Assembly (NCBI GenBank): GCA_023091735.1
Contig: JALKBU010000328.1
Coordinates: 1 to 48,067, forward strand
Source: Trichomonas tenax
Lineage: Eukaryota; Parabasalia; Trichomonadida; Trichomonadidae
Direction: 5' to 3'
Length of the DNA stretch: 48,067 nt
The translations under genes and the position numbers were made by a program. Each line of letters opens with the position of its first letter. Position 1 is the stretch's first letter. Shown here piece after piece: positions 10,051 through 21,234 of this stretch. Below the pieces are notes generated by a model. The model worked only from the letters and a program-made list of their open reading frames with translations, was not told where the DNA came from and did no database searches.

Positions 10051-10055
10051 AATGA
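10051..10055 (-). promoter_or_regulatory. TCATT initiator-type element of transporter
   Basis: On the minus strand the leader reads CTATCATTAAAAATTCAAAA before the ATG at 10038, placing a TCATT initiator 13-17 nt upstream. It fits the trichomonad core promoter and supports ATG 10038 as the original start even though the gene is now broken. Confidence 0.5.
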
Positions 10056-10079
10056 TAGAGAAGTGTGTAAGCAGAACCT

Positions 10080-12304
10080 TATTTTATCTAATGGGATTTG
10101 GTCGATAAAAATATGAAAATTATGATTGCCTATATATTTATAATCCAAATCTGCAATCGAAAATTTGGACCAAGTGAACTCACTTCTAATTTGTGAAGTT
10201 TACATTAAGAACTTTTGGCGCCAAAGTATTGTTGTTTCTAGCCAAAGCGATGCATACGCATCTTCTCAATTATATGATATGAATGAGACATGTATAGAAG
10301 TTAATCTTCCCTGAGAATATGTGAGCCTTACTTATCCTAGCTGAGCAAAATTTGCAATTTTTCGAATAATGCTCTAATTGGAAGTCAGTCAGCAATGATT
10401 ACCTACATCTATCGAAAGCATACCATTATGCGTCGAAATTTCTTTGAAATATTAATGCCGATATCTCGATATGATACTATTTGAGTGTCTACAGCCATAT
10501 TTTAAGAGCATTTTTATGACAAATATTAAGAGATGTTGCTATGTATATATATATATATCTATTATTTCCAAACATCGAATGTTTAAAATTTTTTGATAAA
10601 GTGACTTTTATCTGCAAATAAGTAAGAAAATATCCATATTATGCGGATATTATATAAAATTGACAGCGTATGCTACATAATTTCCATTTATTATCGGTGA
10701 TGATATCATCAATATTGAGCATTTGTATTTTCAGCGTCACTTTTCGGTTAAAAGTAAAGAGATTTTGATATTCTAAAATGAGCTGATTTTATTATAATCT
10801 GCATTCATATATGATGATAATTATATGCTAACGATGGAAGCTTTCAATTTTGATTTGATTTATTTTAATTTTGTTTTCTAGCCTTGAAATTTTTTTTTCT
10901 TTTACTCTTTTGAGTTTTGCGATTTTTAACGAGTAAACCCCCTTCCTGGACGAATCTGATGAAATATTTACGTGCTTTTTTGGAGGTGCTGATTCTAGTG
11001 GTGCAATCTGTTTCATGAACTTATATTACTTAATCATGATATGATTACAAACAAAAACCCATTACAAATCATTAATGTGCTTCTGTTATGAATCTATTTG
11101 ATGATTATAACAAATCCATCTCACTATTATAGCGTTCGCTCTCTTATTTTTGCCAGAGTTCCAGTCGAAAAATCAAAAAATAGAAAAGAAAAAATATGAT
11201 ACGCGCAGGAGTCAAACGGCTTTCCTTTGCTCATGCATCGAGCATACATAACGTTATGCTACCTCAAGTTCACACAAAATTTGCTCATTGGTAACATTAC
11301 ATATCAAATTTTCGACTTTACATGACAAATATCAGATAATAAATGTCGGAAATATTGACTTACGTTACTTTACATGTCGAAATTCGGTGAAATCTCATGG
11401 AGGCACGGAGATCCTCAAGTTAAATAGACAAGCAAATGCTATAAACATACTCAGCACCCTGAAAAGCACCAATTTCTTATTAAAATAAATGGAAATACTA
11501 AATAAGTTAAATGATTGCTTTTTTAAAAATACAAAAACAGAGTCTCATATTCTTAAAATAATAATCGATAATCACACTGTTTATGAATGTATTAATTATA
11601 ATTGATTTTGTTAATATATTTATAAATTCTGCGATTTAATAAAGGCTACATCTATATTATTAACATGCAGTTATACCTACAATAGATAAGATAAGAGAAG
11701 AGCTTCCATCATCTTCCAATACAAGATAGTGTTTGTTTAAGCAAAATCATATTGGATTAGCGGCTTGGTCTTTGTTTGCAGAGATATTATTGATACCACT
11801 GTAAACAGAAACCCAGAAAGGCGCGTAAATGTTTTATCAGATCTGATCTATAGGGGGTCACTCGTTAAAAATCGCAAAACTCAAAAGAGTAAACGAAAAA
11901 AAAATTCAAGGTAAATTTTTAAACAAATAGAAAGTCAATTCTCTTGGTTGATAGAAAATAATAAAATAAACGTTGGATACTTGATCTACTACTTATGTAT
12001 GTTTGTGTTTGGGTATTTTTTGAACTTTTTATTCATAAAAACGGTAAAAATAATTAGTTTAGGAATATTTTAATGATAAATAACTCTTTTACACATTATT
12101 TAAATCCTTTTGGTAAAATATTGGAATACAAAATCTTCAAGATCGAAACATTTTCACCATAAATTTATGTAATTTCGCATTTTTCACAGATAACATAAAG
12201 ATTTTTGAAAATTTAAATCATGACTTTAGATTTTCTTTATGTATAGAGTTTGAATATGAAATAAAATCAGAGGCAACAAAATTTAGAAAAACGTGACATT
12301 TCGA
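10080..12304. other. Long spacer with an inverted repeat pair, no gene
   Basis: About 2.2 kb with no credible coding sequence. It holds a (TA)n run near 10540, a roughly 60-bp inverted repeat (10882-10943 against 11852-11911) and a tRNA-like but non-foldable patch at about 11195-11275. The 62-codon basic ORF at 10828-11016 (-) overlaps the left repeat arm and is probably incidental. Confidence 0.55.
10882..11911. repeat. ~60-bp inverted repeat pair flanking ~0.9 kb
   Basis: The minus strand of 10882-10943 and the plus strand of 11852-11911 both read AGGGGGT..ACTCGTTAAA, AATCGCAAAACTCAAAAGAG and TAAA(A/C)GAAAAAAAA..TTCAAGG, with only a few differences. The arms point outward-inward like terminal inverted repeats, but the interior holds no transposase-like ORF and I see no target duplication. 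It may be a MITE-like element or an inverted segmental duplication. Confidence 0.75.
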
Positions 12305-12817
12305 ATGGAAATCGAAAACCAATACGACAAAGACATCAGTAATTCAGTTGTTTGGACGCAGATTCCACTGTTATCGTGGATATGCCCAGGAATCGGCCAC
12401 GTTGGCATTGTAGATTCTCACGGCGTTCTTTATGATTTTCAAGGTCCGAGAACTGTTGGAAGAGGCCATATGTTGTTCGGACAGCCATCACAGTGCTGGA
12501 AACTCAACATAGATCCAGCAATTTGGGACGAATCTATCAGACTTGCGGAAGAGGAATTTCATCACAGAAATTATTCATTAATTTGCTCGAATTGTCACTT
12601 ATTCGCTGCTTATGCACTTGAAAAAGCCAATTATCCGCTTCCTTGCGGCTGCTGTGGAAAATGGACATCTGGAGCCACATTAAAAATCATCCACGGTTTG
12701 ACATTACACGGACGATGCATCACTTGTTGCAGACAATCCATCCCTTGGATCGGATTCTTCATTTTTTGGGCGATCATTATTATTATCGTTCTTTTAGCCA
12801 AAAGAATCCTTATATAA
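12305..12817 (+). CDS. TMEM222/DUF778 family protein
   Basis: 170 residues from ATG 12305; a GTG four codons earlier is not a start. It follows the TMEM222 family closely: VVWTQIPLLSWICPGIGHVG, then DSHGVLYDFQGPRTVGRGHM, FGQPSQCWKL, and a Cys-rich YSLICSNCHLFAAYALEKA. Family counterparts read VWTPIPVLTWLLPFIGHMGI and CDNCHSHVALAL. The C-terminus has a strong membrane span (about 146-168, IPWIGFFIFWAIIIIIVLLA) before a short basic tail. Plant RTE1, related to this family, is a Golgi/ER membrane protein, so an endomembrane location is inferred. An extra CGCCG Cys cluster lies at about residues 116-120. The frame is intact. Confidence 0.88.
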   Translation: MEIENQYDKDISNSVVWTQIPLLSWICPGIGHVGIVDSHGVLYDFQGPRTVGRGHMLFGQPSQCWKLNIDPAIWDESIRLAEEEFHHRNYSLICSNCHLFAAYALEKANYPLPCGCCGKWTSGATLKIIHGLTLHGRCITCCRQSIPWIGFFIFWAIIIIIVLLAKRILI

Positions 12818-12849
12818 TCGACTACTCTCAATATGGGACGCAAAAATTC

Positions 12850-13918
12850 AGTCTGAATTATTAAAATTTTAACAAATACTCATTATAATAACTCTTAAAG
12901 CGCAGCAACGAACACACTCTTAATCACACATTGCCCAAAATGATCTAGTGAAGAGTTTTGATAATACTGTTAATTATTAAATATTTCCAAAGGACTATCT
13001 TTATGACGTTCTACCAGAGTAATCATGAAATTTCATTGTTCTCCAGAAATGCATTATTTTTGCTTTACTAAAAAACCCGTCAGACGCCTTAAATGCCTAA
13101 ATATAAATCTGTTTAAACTTTTTTTGATATTCGACATTCGATAACACAGCTGCAGCTGTTTTATGGACTTTGCATGGTATTTTAATGCTCGATAACATGA
13201 TAACTCTTATTAAATCTTATCAGCTTAAAATAATTAAATGCTATCACCTCATTTCTACATAAATATAGATATGACACACAGAGGATATTCCAAATTTATC
13301 ATTTAAAATTACTCATAATAGTGGATTATATTAAAAATCATAAATATAATATCTATAACTTATAGAGAGCCTAAAAATCAAATAAAATTTTTAATGTGTC
13401 AAATAAATTCCAACAAAAAATGAAAAATAGAAATTATACGAGAAATTGATCTCAAATATCAAAAAAAAAAAAAAAAAAAATATTATGAATTCAATAATTG
13501 TGGATAAAAATTAATGGAATAACTTCTCAAAACATATAAAATCTTCTCGGAAACAGTCGCAGATCAGAAAAATGACGAAATTGAAAGGATATATAACACT
13601 TTGAAGTTTCTTTTCAAAACTATATCATTTTATTTTTTGTTGTCTCTTTGTTAGTCATTTATTCTTCATAAAATAATCCAAAGAGAAAATTGAAAAATTC
13701 TGTGAAAAACAAAATTTATTATTTGCTTATTTTCTGTTATAGAATAAGATTTATTAGATGATAAACATGTTTTCAAATTGAATGAATGATCAAAAAGGCG
13801 ACTATTGAAAAAAATGAAATGATTAAAATTGAGTGTTTTTTTAATACAAAGAATATAATGATACATAAAACAAATAGTATCTATATACATAACAACGGAG
13901 CTGCCTGCTGTTAAAATC
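12850..13918. other. Gene-free spacer with A20 run
   Basis: No coding sequence is supported. 13461-13480 is an uninterrupted run of 20 A. Short hydrophobic minus-strand ORFs such as 13666-13890 are AT-composition artefacts. Confidence 0.6.
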
Positions 13919-14443
13919 TCAGATGAAGGCGCTTAACCAATCATCAATTGGAGACTTCTCCATGTTAAACATGTCATAGACCTCGTCGTCTGGTTTGAAT
14001 GATATGTAATCGAATAATTTCTCTGGTGCTTCAAATATAGGCTGTGGTTTGACAGAGATCTCCTCGATGATCTGTGTTTGCTTGGGAGCTCTCTTCTTCT
14101 GTCTCTGTGATCTTCTTTGACGGAGTTTATATCTGTTTCTAACGCAGTTTCCTGACCTTGTCGGGAAGTATTCGGCGATCTTATGCCATCGCGATCCAAT
14201 CTCCGCATAAAGTTCATCCAAAAGCTTATCTTCTTCTTCAGTCCACGGATCGTTCCTCAGTTCTGGTGAGAGATAGTTAATCCAGCGTTCCCTGCACTGC
14301 CTCGCTGTTCTCTTTTTCATCTCTTTGGAAACTAACTCCCAATCATAAGTTCCGAGGCGTTCAACAATCTCTGTTAGTGCATCGTCCTCCTCTGGTGTGA
14401 ATTTGATCTTTGGAATCACTCCACGTGAACCTTTTTTGGACAT
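13919..14443 (-). CDS. R2R3 Myb-like DNA-binding protein
   Basis: 174 residues. Two Myb repeats fill the N-terminal two thirds. R2 (about 12-60) is IKFTPEEDDALTEIVERL ... YDWELVSKEM ... CRERWINYL, with Phe at the first Trp position. R3 (about 65-112) is DPWTEEEDKLLDELYAEIGS, RWHKIAEYFPTRSGNCVRNR, with Tyr at the third Trp position. A basic block (RQRRSQRQKKR) could be a nuclear signal, and an acidic, aromatic C-terminal tail could serve in activation. Trichomonads have very many small R2R3 Myb factors of this size that bind AACNG-type sites near start codons. The target is unknown. Confidence 0.93.
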   Translation of the reverse strand: MSKKGSRGVIPKIKFTPEEDDALTEIVERLGTYDWELVSKEMKKRTARQCRERWINYLSPELRNDPWTEEEDKLLDELYAEIGSRWHKIAEYFPTRSGNCVRNRYKLRQRRSQRQKKRAPKQTQIIEEISVKPQPIFEAPEKLFDYISFKPDDEVYDMFNMEKSPIDDWLSAFI

Positions 14444-17320
14444 TTGTAATTCTTAAAGAATTACTTTGATTTTTTGTATGAATTCAAAAACATTATCAGA
14501 GAACGTGCTTCAATTATTTAAAGGCTTAATAATGTTTTTGATTTCTTTGTATAGGAAATTTTCAGAACAAATCAAACCCCAGTTTACTCTCAAATAAAAC
14601 CAGTTTTGAAAGAATTCTATATTTTACAATAACATCTCTTTCAAATCAACACCTTCAATTATTTCGCACAAATCTTTTATCATTTGGCATCAGATTATGA
14701 AAATAGAGACTTCACTTTTTTTGATATTTGTTTTATATTTTTATGTTGGTTTATCAGCATACTCAGCTTCAATTTCGTGACAACAACCATAAAATATTTA
14801 TTATTTTTTTTCTTGTGCGTTTTTCCATTTTCCATTTTTAGTTTTAATTATAATCATAAATACATGTTCTAAGTCTGTTTTTAAAGTTTAATAATTAGAT
14901 TATTTTATCGAACAGAGTAAGTCAAAAATATTAATTTTGGTACCATTCTCATCAAGGAACAAAATGACATCTTATTATAACGAGACAAAATTCGTTATTA
15001 TTTTGAGAACAACCGAATTTTTGAATTGAAATTGTTTCGTTATTAAAGGTGCACCGAAAACGATATGACATCCTCTCAAAAATTAACCTTATCAGTTTTG
15101 TTCAAGAAAAAACATCATAATTTTGGAAAAAATTAAACATGGCTCAAATCAACAGGTTTCATCAGTGCAATGAGGATCTGTGCATTTCTCCCTCACAAAG
15201 CTACTTCTCAAGATTAATCGATCATATAAGTTCATTTTCTCTTCGAAACATCTTTATTTAAAACGTGTTTGTATTTCAAATTACTACAGTTTATATAACT
15301 GGTTACAATAGCATGTCATCGTTTATCAATATCCAAGATGCAATTTTTAATTCACCATTTGACAACATTTCCGCATAAAAAGCAACAACATTATTGAATA
15401 TCAGATCCTGTGCGATCATAATTAATTGATTGTAATTCATGTTTCTTGTTAAAAAAACAAAATATAATATTGTTTCACTCAATATCCTAATTTATTATTA
15501 CCATAAATTATCGATACTATGGTAGATCAATGATTTCTGGTATGCATGATTTCAAAAATCAGAAAATATTGATTTAAAAAATGTAATACGGTAAATTAGA
15601 GATTAGTGCGTTTGCACAATATTTAACTCTCACTAGTTCTGTGTTGTTCTGTATCTGTTTACTCGAAGACAAGAATAGCATAACATCTTACAGCTAATTA
15701 TATATAAATATCCAAATTAGCAATATTTTATTTCAATTTTCTTCTTATAATTGCTAAAACCGTCACTTATTTTAAGATACCAATAGTTATATCATATTAA
15801 ACTTCAAATTTATTTTTATATGTTGAATATCGCTCTTTTTTAGGCTTGATAAAATTATTTCCTTTTGATCATTCAAAATTCTATTCATATCGATGAAATC
15901 TATTTGTATACATTCATATTTCAAAGTCGAAATTGATAAAAAATATTTTTATTATTCAAATCTTACTGTAGGCATTTTTAATCTTAAAAATAGATCTATT
16001 GCATATACCCAATTCAAAATTTGGCTTATTGCCATAACTTTTTTTATCAAATCGAATTTGTAATATTGGACGATAGCATTCTATTATATGTACTTTATGC
16101 GATGTCAAAATGTTTTAGAGAGTCTGAGAGAATTATTTGATGATCCATAATTTGATCAATGAAAAAAGTGGATTTTTGATATTGTCGATAATTCCATTTC
16201 ATTATACTGATGTCGATTCAATAATTTTCTATTATTGAAATTTAACACTTTTTGTTCGTTTTTTCCATTCCTAATAATTTTTTTTGGAAATGAGGTTCCT
16301 CGATTTCCAAATTAGAGGTTCATTCCTATTTCGAATGGATTTAATCATGTCAAGTAAATCTGCGCGATTTTGATTCTCATTCAGATAATGAAACAGATAA
16401 TAGGGTAATTGATGTTGTCATTGATTTCATCTTATCAGGTATTGTGATGGAAATCTATCAATTGGATTAATACAATTGTTTTATATGAATGTGTCGAAAA
16501 ATTAGTAATTGAAAAATTTAATTAAGATTTGTGATATGTATAGGATGTGTAGATGTGTTTTGCATGGATAATTTCGCTTCATTTGCTGATAATTGATGAA
16601 TCATAAAAAATCGGAGATAATCGAAATTTGATATTAAATATGATAATAGTAATCGATGGGGTATTGTTTTGAAGGTTTTTGATTGAAAATTTTATGATTT
16701 TTTATAAAAACTCGGATTTTAGAGTTGATAATTGAACAGTATCTCCAAATACATGTGCAAGTTAAGGTTATACATTGCTTCAGTTCCAAAGACACATTTC
16801 AAACAATAGATGAAAAAATCTCGTTATTACTCATGTCTCAAATATGGCTATCGATTTATTCACACACAGACTCAATTTATGCAGCGATGGCCATATCAAT
16901 GACATACGAAATTTCGTTATTTGTGCTCATTTGTTTTATGGATTTCTCAAATTTCGAGTTAGAGGATTCTGGCTTACCCATATATAGACCTCCTAAAACT
17001 AAAGCGTTTGCAAATGTAAAAACATGTTGGTTCAAAAACTTTTTATTCGTTATTTTCGTTAAAAATTGTTTTTCAAAATTTATCCTCGAAAAATTACGAG
17101 AATTAATCAATTTTATTCATATCACAGAAATGCTAACAAAAATTTGGACATAGCCATTAAAGAATCATCGATTTTCGTTTTATATTTTATTATTTTCATT
17201 TTATTTTTTTGATTTTCATCGGTCAATTTCCATGATTTTATCGATATCTTCATACAAAGAGATACACCACAATTAAAATATATTAGAAGAACAATTTTGA
17301 AAAAAATATAAACAAATAAT
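14444..17320. other. 2.9-kb gene-poor spacer
   Basis: I see no supported gene. A 40-codon ATG ORF at 15139-15261 (+) and overlapping ORFs at 16725-17153 (+, opens on TTG) and 16877-17110 (-) have no recognisable content. The minus-strand one (ANALVLGGLYMGKPESSNSK) has the more protein-like composition and may be a gene relic. Confidence 0.5.
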
Positions 17321-19234
17321 TTAATCCTGGGAAGAACACAATGCCCAAATTGTCTCCAGAACATCTTTATACTCTTCATTTTCTTGCATCTTTTTCTGTG
17401 CCCATTTTCCGATAGTTTTGAGCTCTCCTATATTAAACTCTCTCGCAGCCTCTTCATTCTCTATTATCTTGAATGTTTCCACATTCGTCTGTGTGAAATC
17501 ACATCCGCATTTGTTCTTCAACACTTCAACATTGCACATTTTGATAATCTCTGCTGCGTTGGCGCCCAAAAGATCAGAGTGGACGGTCACCGACGCTTGA
17601 TAAGCGTTTCTCAAGCTATCGTTCAAGTAAGACAAACGGCCGTCGTTTTCTCTGAGATCATTATAAAGTTGTTCGACAGAGACATTTGGTAACAGTGCGA
17701 TTGTCGATCTGTATTCTATTAATGAAGAGCTCAGGATGTCATCCTTTCCCGGTGAGTCAGGAGGCAGTGATTTAGCTTCGTTGTATTCATCTTGCGCTTT
17801 TTTTCTTCTCTCGAGAATGTTGACAGCGTTGTCGAACAAATTTCTGCTTATTGGCTCATCGAAGTTTAATTCATCGACATTGCCTGATTCGTCGACAAGT
17901 TCGATCATGTTGGATTCTATCAGTTGAATGGATCGTTCGTATATTGTGTTTATTGAGTTGTAAACTGCTTTTTCGCCTTCGATTTTTGCTTTGAGTGATG
18001 CGATTTCTTCGTTGAGTTTCATCTTCTGTTCTTTGAGATCCTGAATGTCTGCCTCTATGACAGCATCCTTGGCAGTGATTATTACCTCACTGGCATCATT
18101 TGATGCATCGATCTCTTTCTTGACATATGATATCGAGCGATTTATTTCACCAGATTCTCGCGCGAGTTCTGATGAAGTAAAACTGCTCGTCATGAACGAT
18201 TTGGATGATGAAAAGTGCTCCAGCTCATTGTTTATGGACTTAGTTATCTTATTCACGCGACTGACCTGGTCATTGTATGAGTTATAAGCGCGAACTAAGT
18301 TTGATAAATAATTATTTCTTGATGCTAATAAAGCATTGTCGAATTGCTTTGGACTCATCTGAGAAATGCGTTGTGAGTGCTCTATTTCGAGTTCAATGAT
18401 TTCTTGTTTGAGTTTTGAAATTTGTGAATTTAATTCTTCAGTTTCTGTATTTTTAACCATTACGGGTGTATTTTCCTGCTTCTCCTCTATCGAATTCTTT
18501 CGTCCTTGAAGTCCATATCTTTTTGGAACGATTTTTGCTTTTTTAACATTTGGTTTTGGTAATTTTTGAGACTTATTCTCATCTTCTTTTGGCGGAGAAT
18601 CCTCAACTTTTGGTGGTAGCTTAATCTTGGTGGCTTTTTCATCAGCTTTTAATTTACCTGCATTTTGAATTTCGTCTTCTGGAGCCGCTGATGATATGTA
18701 ATCGTTGTTTTTGTCGGAAGAATTCTTTAAATCGTGCTGTATATCGATAACAGGCGGTGAAAAAGGTCGATCTGGTGGAATCATTATATTGGGTCTTTCT
18801 AACATAAATCCTGAGTCATCACGCAGTGACTGATCAATTTTCAACGATTCTTTCTCTTCAGGAACGATTTTTGGAATTCCATCAGATTTTTTATCTGAAT
18901 TTGATAAAATAGAACCAGTAGAAAGGTGATCAACAACATCCAAAACGTATGCTAATGATTGCCTGCTTCGGCTTTTTTCTTTTGAAATTTTCTTATCATT
19001 TATTTTTGGTTCTTCTGGTGGAATTTCTTCATACTGGGGCACCGCAAACGGAATATTCTGGCACATATCGAGCGCTTGCTGCTTTTCTGACTGCACAGCT
19101 TGATTTGATAAAATACTTTCATCGATTGGATTCGAAAGTGAGTTCGAAGCTTCGGGAGAAACAATGTTTTCGTAGGGATTCACTTCTTCCTCATTTTGTT
19201 GCGACTGAATATCTTGAAATTGTTCGTTTTCCAT
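17321..19234 (-). CDS. Coiled-coil protein, unknown function
   Basis: 637 residues from ATG 19234. The N-terminal 250 residues are disordered: acidic, Pro/Ser/Lys-rich, with several PPKxE and PPDRPFSPP runs and a basic patch (PNVKKAKIVPKRYGLQGRK). From about 265 the protein is mostly helical, with clear heptads in TEELNSQISKLKQEIIELEI and DLKEQKMKLNEEIASLKAKI, and more helices to the C-terminus (EFNIGELKTIGKWAQKKMQE). No enzyme motif, signal peptide or membrane span. Soluble scaffold or cytoskeletal proteins of this type are common in trichomonads. Codon use matches host genes. The family is not recognised. Confidence 0.8.
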   Translation of the reverse strand: MENEQFQDIQSQQNEEEVNPYENIVSPEASNSLSNPIDESILSNQAVQSEKQQALDMCQNIPFAVPQYEEIPPEEPKINDKKISKEKSRSRQSLAYVLDVVDHLSTGSILSNSDKKSDGIPKIVPEEKESLKIDQSLRDDSGFMLERPNIMIPPDRPFSPPVIDIQHDLKNSSDKNNDYISSAAPEDEIQNAGKLKADEKATKIKLPPKVEDSPPKEDENKSQKLPKPNVKKAKIVPKRYGLQGRKNSIEEKQENTPVMVKNTETEELNSQISKLKQEIIELEIEHSQRISQMSPKQFDNALLASRNNYLSNLVRAYNSYNDQVSRVNKITKSINNELEHFSSSKSFMTSSFTSSELARESGEINRSISYVKKEIDASNDASEVIITAKDAVIEADIQDLKEQKMKLNEEIASLKAKIEGEKAVYNSINTIYERSIQLIESNMIELVDESGNVDELNFDEPISRNLFDNAVNILERRKKAQDEYNEAKSLPPDSPGKDDILSSSLIEYRSTIALLPNVSVEQLYNDLRENDGRLSYLNDSLRNAYQASVTVHSDLLGANAAEIIKMCNVEVLKNKCGCDFTQTNVETFKIIENEEAAREFNIGELKTIGKWAQKKMQENEEYKDVLETIWALCSSQD

Positions 19235-19329
19235 AATTTTTATTTATTTTTACAATGTAAAGAAAAATAATTTTCATCAAAGTTTCGATCAAATTTTATT
19301 TGATTTTTAGATTCTTTATATACTGTTTC

Positions 19330-19640
19330 TTAATTGAATTTTAATTTTTCTACATTCTCTTTAAATTTTAAAATGTCAATTTTCAAATCATTGTTTTGAT
19401 TAATTTTATCTAAATTTTTTGATATAACATATACTATTTCTGAATGGATTTCAAATAAATATTCGCTTTCTTTAATAATTAAATTATCCAATTTATTTTC
19501 ATTGCTTTGATCAAAATTATCAATATAAATAGATACTGTATATGCTATTTCTGAATAAATTTTGAATAACTTTGTACTTTCATTAAAAATTTTTTTATTT
19601 TTTTTTTTGTTTTCTCTATTGTTTAGTTTTATCAATAAAT
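19330..19640 (-). repeat. ~110-bp tandem repeat, partly open as a 101-codon ORF
   Basis: The minus strand contains three diverged copies of a unit coding for ..LFKIYSEIAYTVSIYIDNFD..: ESTKLFKIYSEIAYTVSIYI, ESEYLFEIHSEIVYVISKNL, and a third, non-ATG copy upstream at about 19625-19690. The ORF (ATG 19635 to 19330) is AT-rich and Lys/Asn/Ile-heavy. It lies downstream of the coiled-coil gene on the same strand. It may be a decayed repeat protein rather than an active gene. Confidence 0.5.
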
Positions 19641-19798
19641 TTAGATATTATGTATGCTATTTCAAAATGGATTTTAAGTTTCTTTACATTTCCTATAATT
19701 TATTAGCTATTTTATATTTTTCTGAATAAAAATCATCTCAACTTTTGCATCACTTGGGAGGGGCGGCGATGCTTTAGACAGAAGTGTTTCATTTCTAT

Positions 19799-20100
19799 TT
19801 AACCTCTGTCTAAAACAAAGAGATTTAATGCGATTTTGCCAAAGAATTTATTTCCCAATCTGCAGCAATTAGCGTAAAGTGTTATTGGCATTTTGATATA
19901 GAATGCTGCATACTGTGGAATGCAGTTTCCTAGCAATAGATAATGCATTAACACTACTGATTTTGAATCAATTCTGTTATTGATTGTCAAAGTTGCATAT
20001 TTTGCTGTAGTCTCTGAATCGAAGTAACAAGAATTCAAGAGAAAATAGAGGTTCTACTGTGTTCCCGAAAATACAGCAACTTTCAAGAATGATATTTCTC
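19799..20100 (-). pseudogene. Fragment of Pmp-like beta-helix family
   Basis: The minus strand carries LNSCYFDSETTAKYATLTIN, matching LNSCYFNSDSTTKYATLVIN in the ORF at 31483-32469, and the adjoining noncoding sequence to about 20100 also matches that family (ATGCAACAACTTTCAAGAA type). Only the 3' third of the gene is present and the remainder is out of frame, so it is a truncated duplicate. Confidence 0.65.
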
Positions 20101-20105
20101 AAATT

Positions 20106-21170
20106 GTAAACATTTTAATCTAATCTCAAATCGATAATGTTCATTTTTTGTATTTTTGGAAATCTATTAATTTTATATCTAACTCTGGTCTAGAAGAGTC
20201 TGAATAATAAATGAATCATGTATGAATATCATTGACACGTGTTTTAATATTGAGCCTTCGATTGTGACTTTGGAAGTCAGAACTAAATACATTGGAACAC
20301 ATTCTCCTAGAGACAGATAATTAGCTAACGTTATTGATTTTGAATTAACTCTGTTATTTATTATCAATGTTCCAGATATTTCTGTACTCTCTGAGTCAAA
20401 ATAACATGAATTCAATGTGATTTTGGATTTCGAAAATAAAGGTTCGAATGCATTTCCGAATATGCAACACCTCTCTAATATAGCATTTCTGATTACAGAT
20501 ATGACAGCTTCATCGTATGTTAACTCATCTCTGCTATTTTCAATAATATTCGTTGATGAAATTGTGACGAAATCATCTGTTATGATTAAAACCATTGAAT
20601 AACCCCAAATTTCTGTGTTGTTTCTAATTGTGTTAAATTTGAGAGAAATGTTAAGAGTTGATTCGTAATAGCAGTAACCCGATCTTTCCCGGGCTCCATT
20701 TGATGTAATATTCAGGTTTAAAGAATGTTCTGGACCTTTTTCTATCCGAAACAAACTACTTTGTTCTTTTGCAAATTGTTTTGCAATTGTGGAGAGATTA
20801 AGAAAAAGTTTCGTTTTTGGTGAATTTATGGAGTTGATGTTGAACGAAGAACTATAAATTGACTACGTTGAACATTTGCAGTAACAGGTTCTGTCTTGGA
20901 CAAAGTGACCTTCACTTTTGAAATATAATGGAGCACCATCATAATTTGATTCCCAAAAAGAAAATTGGGAAAAAATTGTATCTTCAATAAAGAGGATTGA
21001 TTTAGAAGTAGAATTAATATATATATTACATCTACATTAGTCTGCTTATAGTATTCACAGAAGCTTACGTAGTAATTTCCTGAATGAGCTGTTAATGATT
21101 CATTAACTTTGTATTTCTTCGTGTAGTCTGTCTCAGTGAAGTAATCGGACCATTCTCTATGAATGATCAT
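20106..21170 (-). pseudogene. Pmp-like beta-helix family member, frameshifted
   Basis: ATG 21170 begins MIIHREWSDYFTETDYTKKY, matching the start of the intact paralogue at 32469 (MIIRHQWSYYFTETDYTTKY). The frame is lost between about 21020 and 20755 and resumes in another frame with GPEHSLNLNITSN, then FVTISSTNIIENSRDE and LNSCYFDSESTEISGTLIIN to a stop at 20179. At least two indels are needed. The spacing of Cys and Asn/Ser-rich short strands suggests the same right-handed beta-helix as trichomonad Pmp-like proteins. Not functional as read. Confidence 0.75.
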
Positions 21171-21234
21171 CTTTCTGAAGACGATTTAAATGATTTTGTG
21201 TACGATTATAAATTTTGAAAAAAAATCAGATTTT

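Noticed and set aside
10828..11016. 62-codon basic ORF (KKHVNISSD, KLKRVKEKK)
   Set aside because: Largely inside the inverted-repeat arm and AT-rich; no independent coding evidence.
11195..11275. Possible tRNA (GGAGTCAAAC box and GCTC/GAGC arm on either strand)
   Set aside because: The anticodon loop lacks U33 on one strand and has a pyrimidine at 37 on the other; no T-arm or acceptor stem closes.
16725..17153. 142-codon plus-strand ORF
   Set aside because: Opens on TTG, no recognisable motif, composition of spacer DNA; opposite-strand ORF equally weak.
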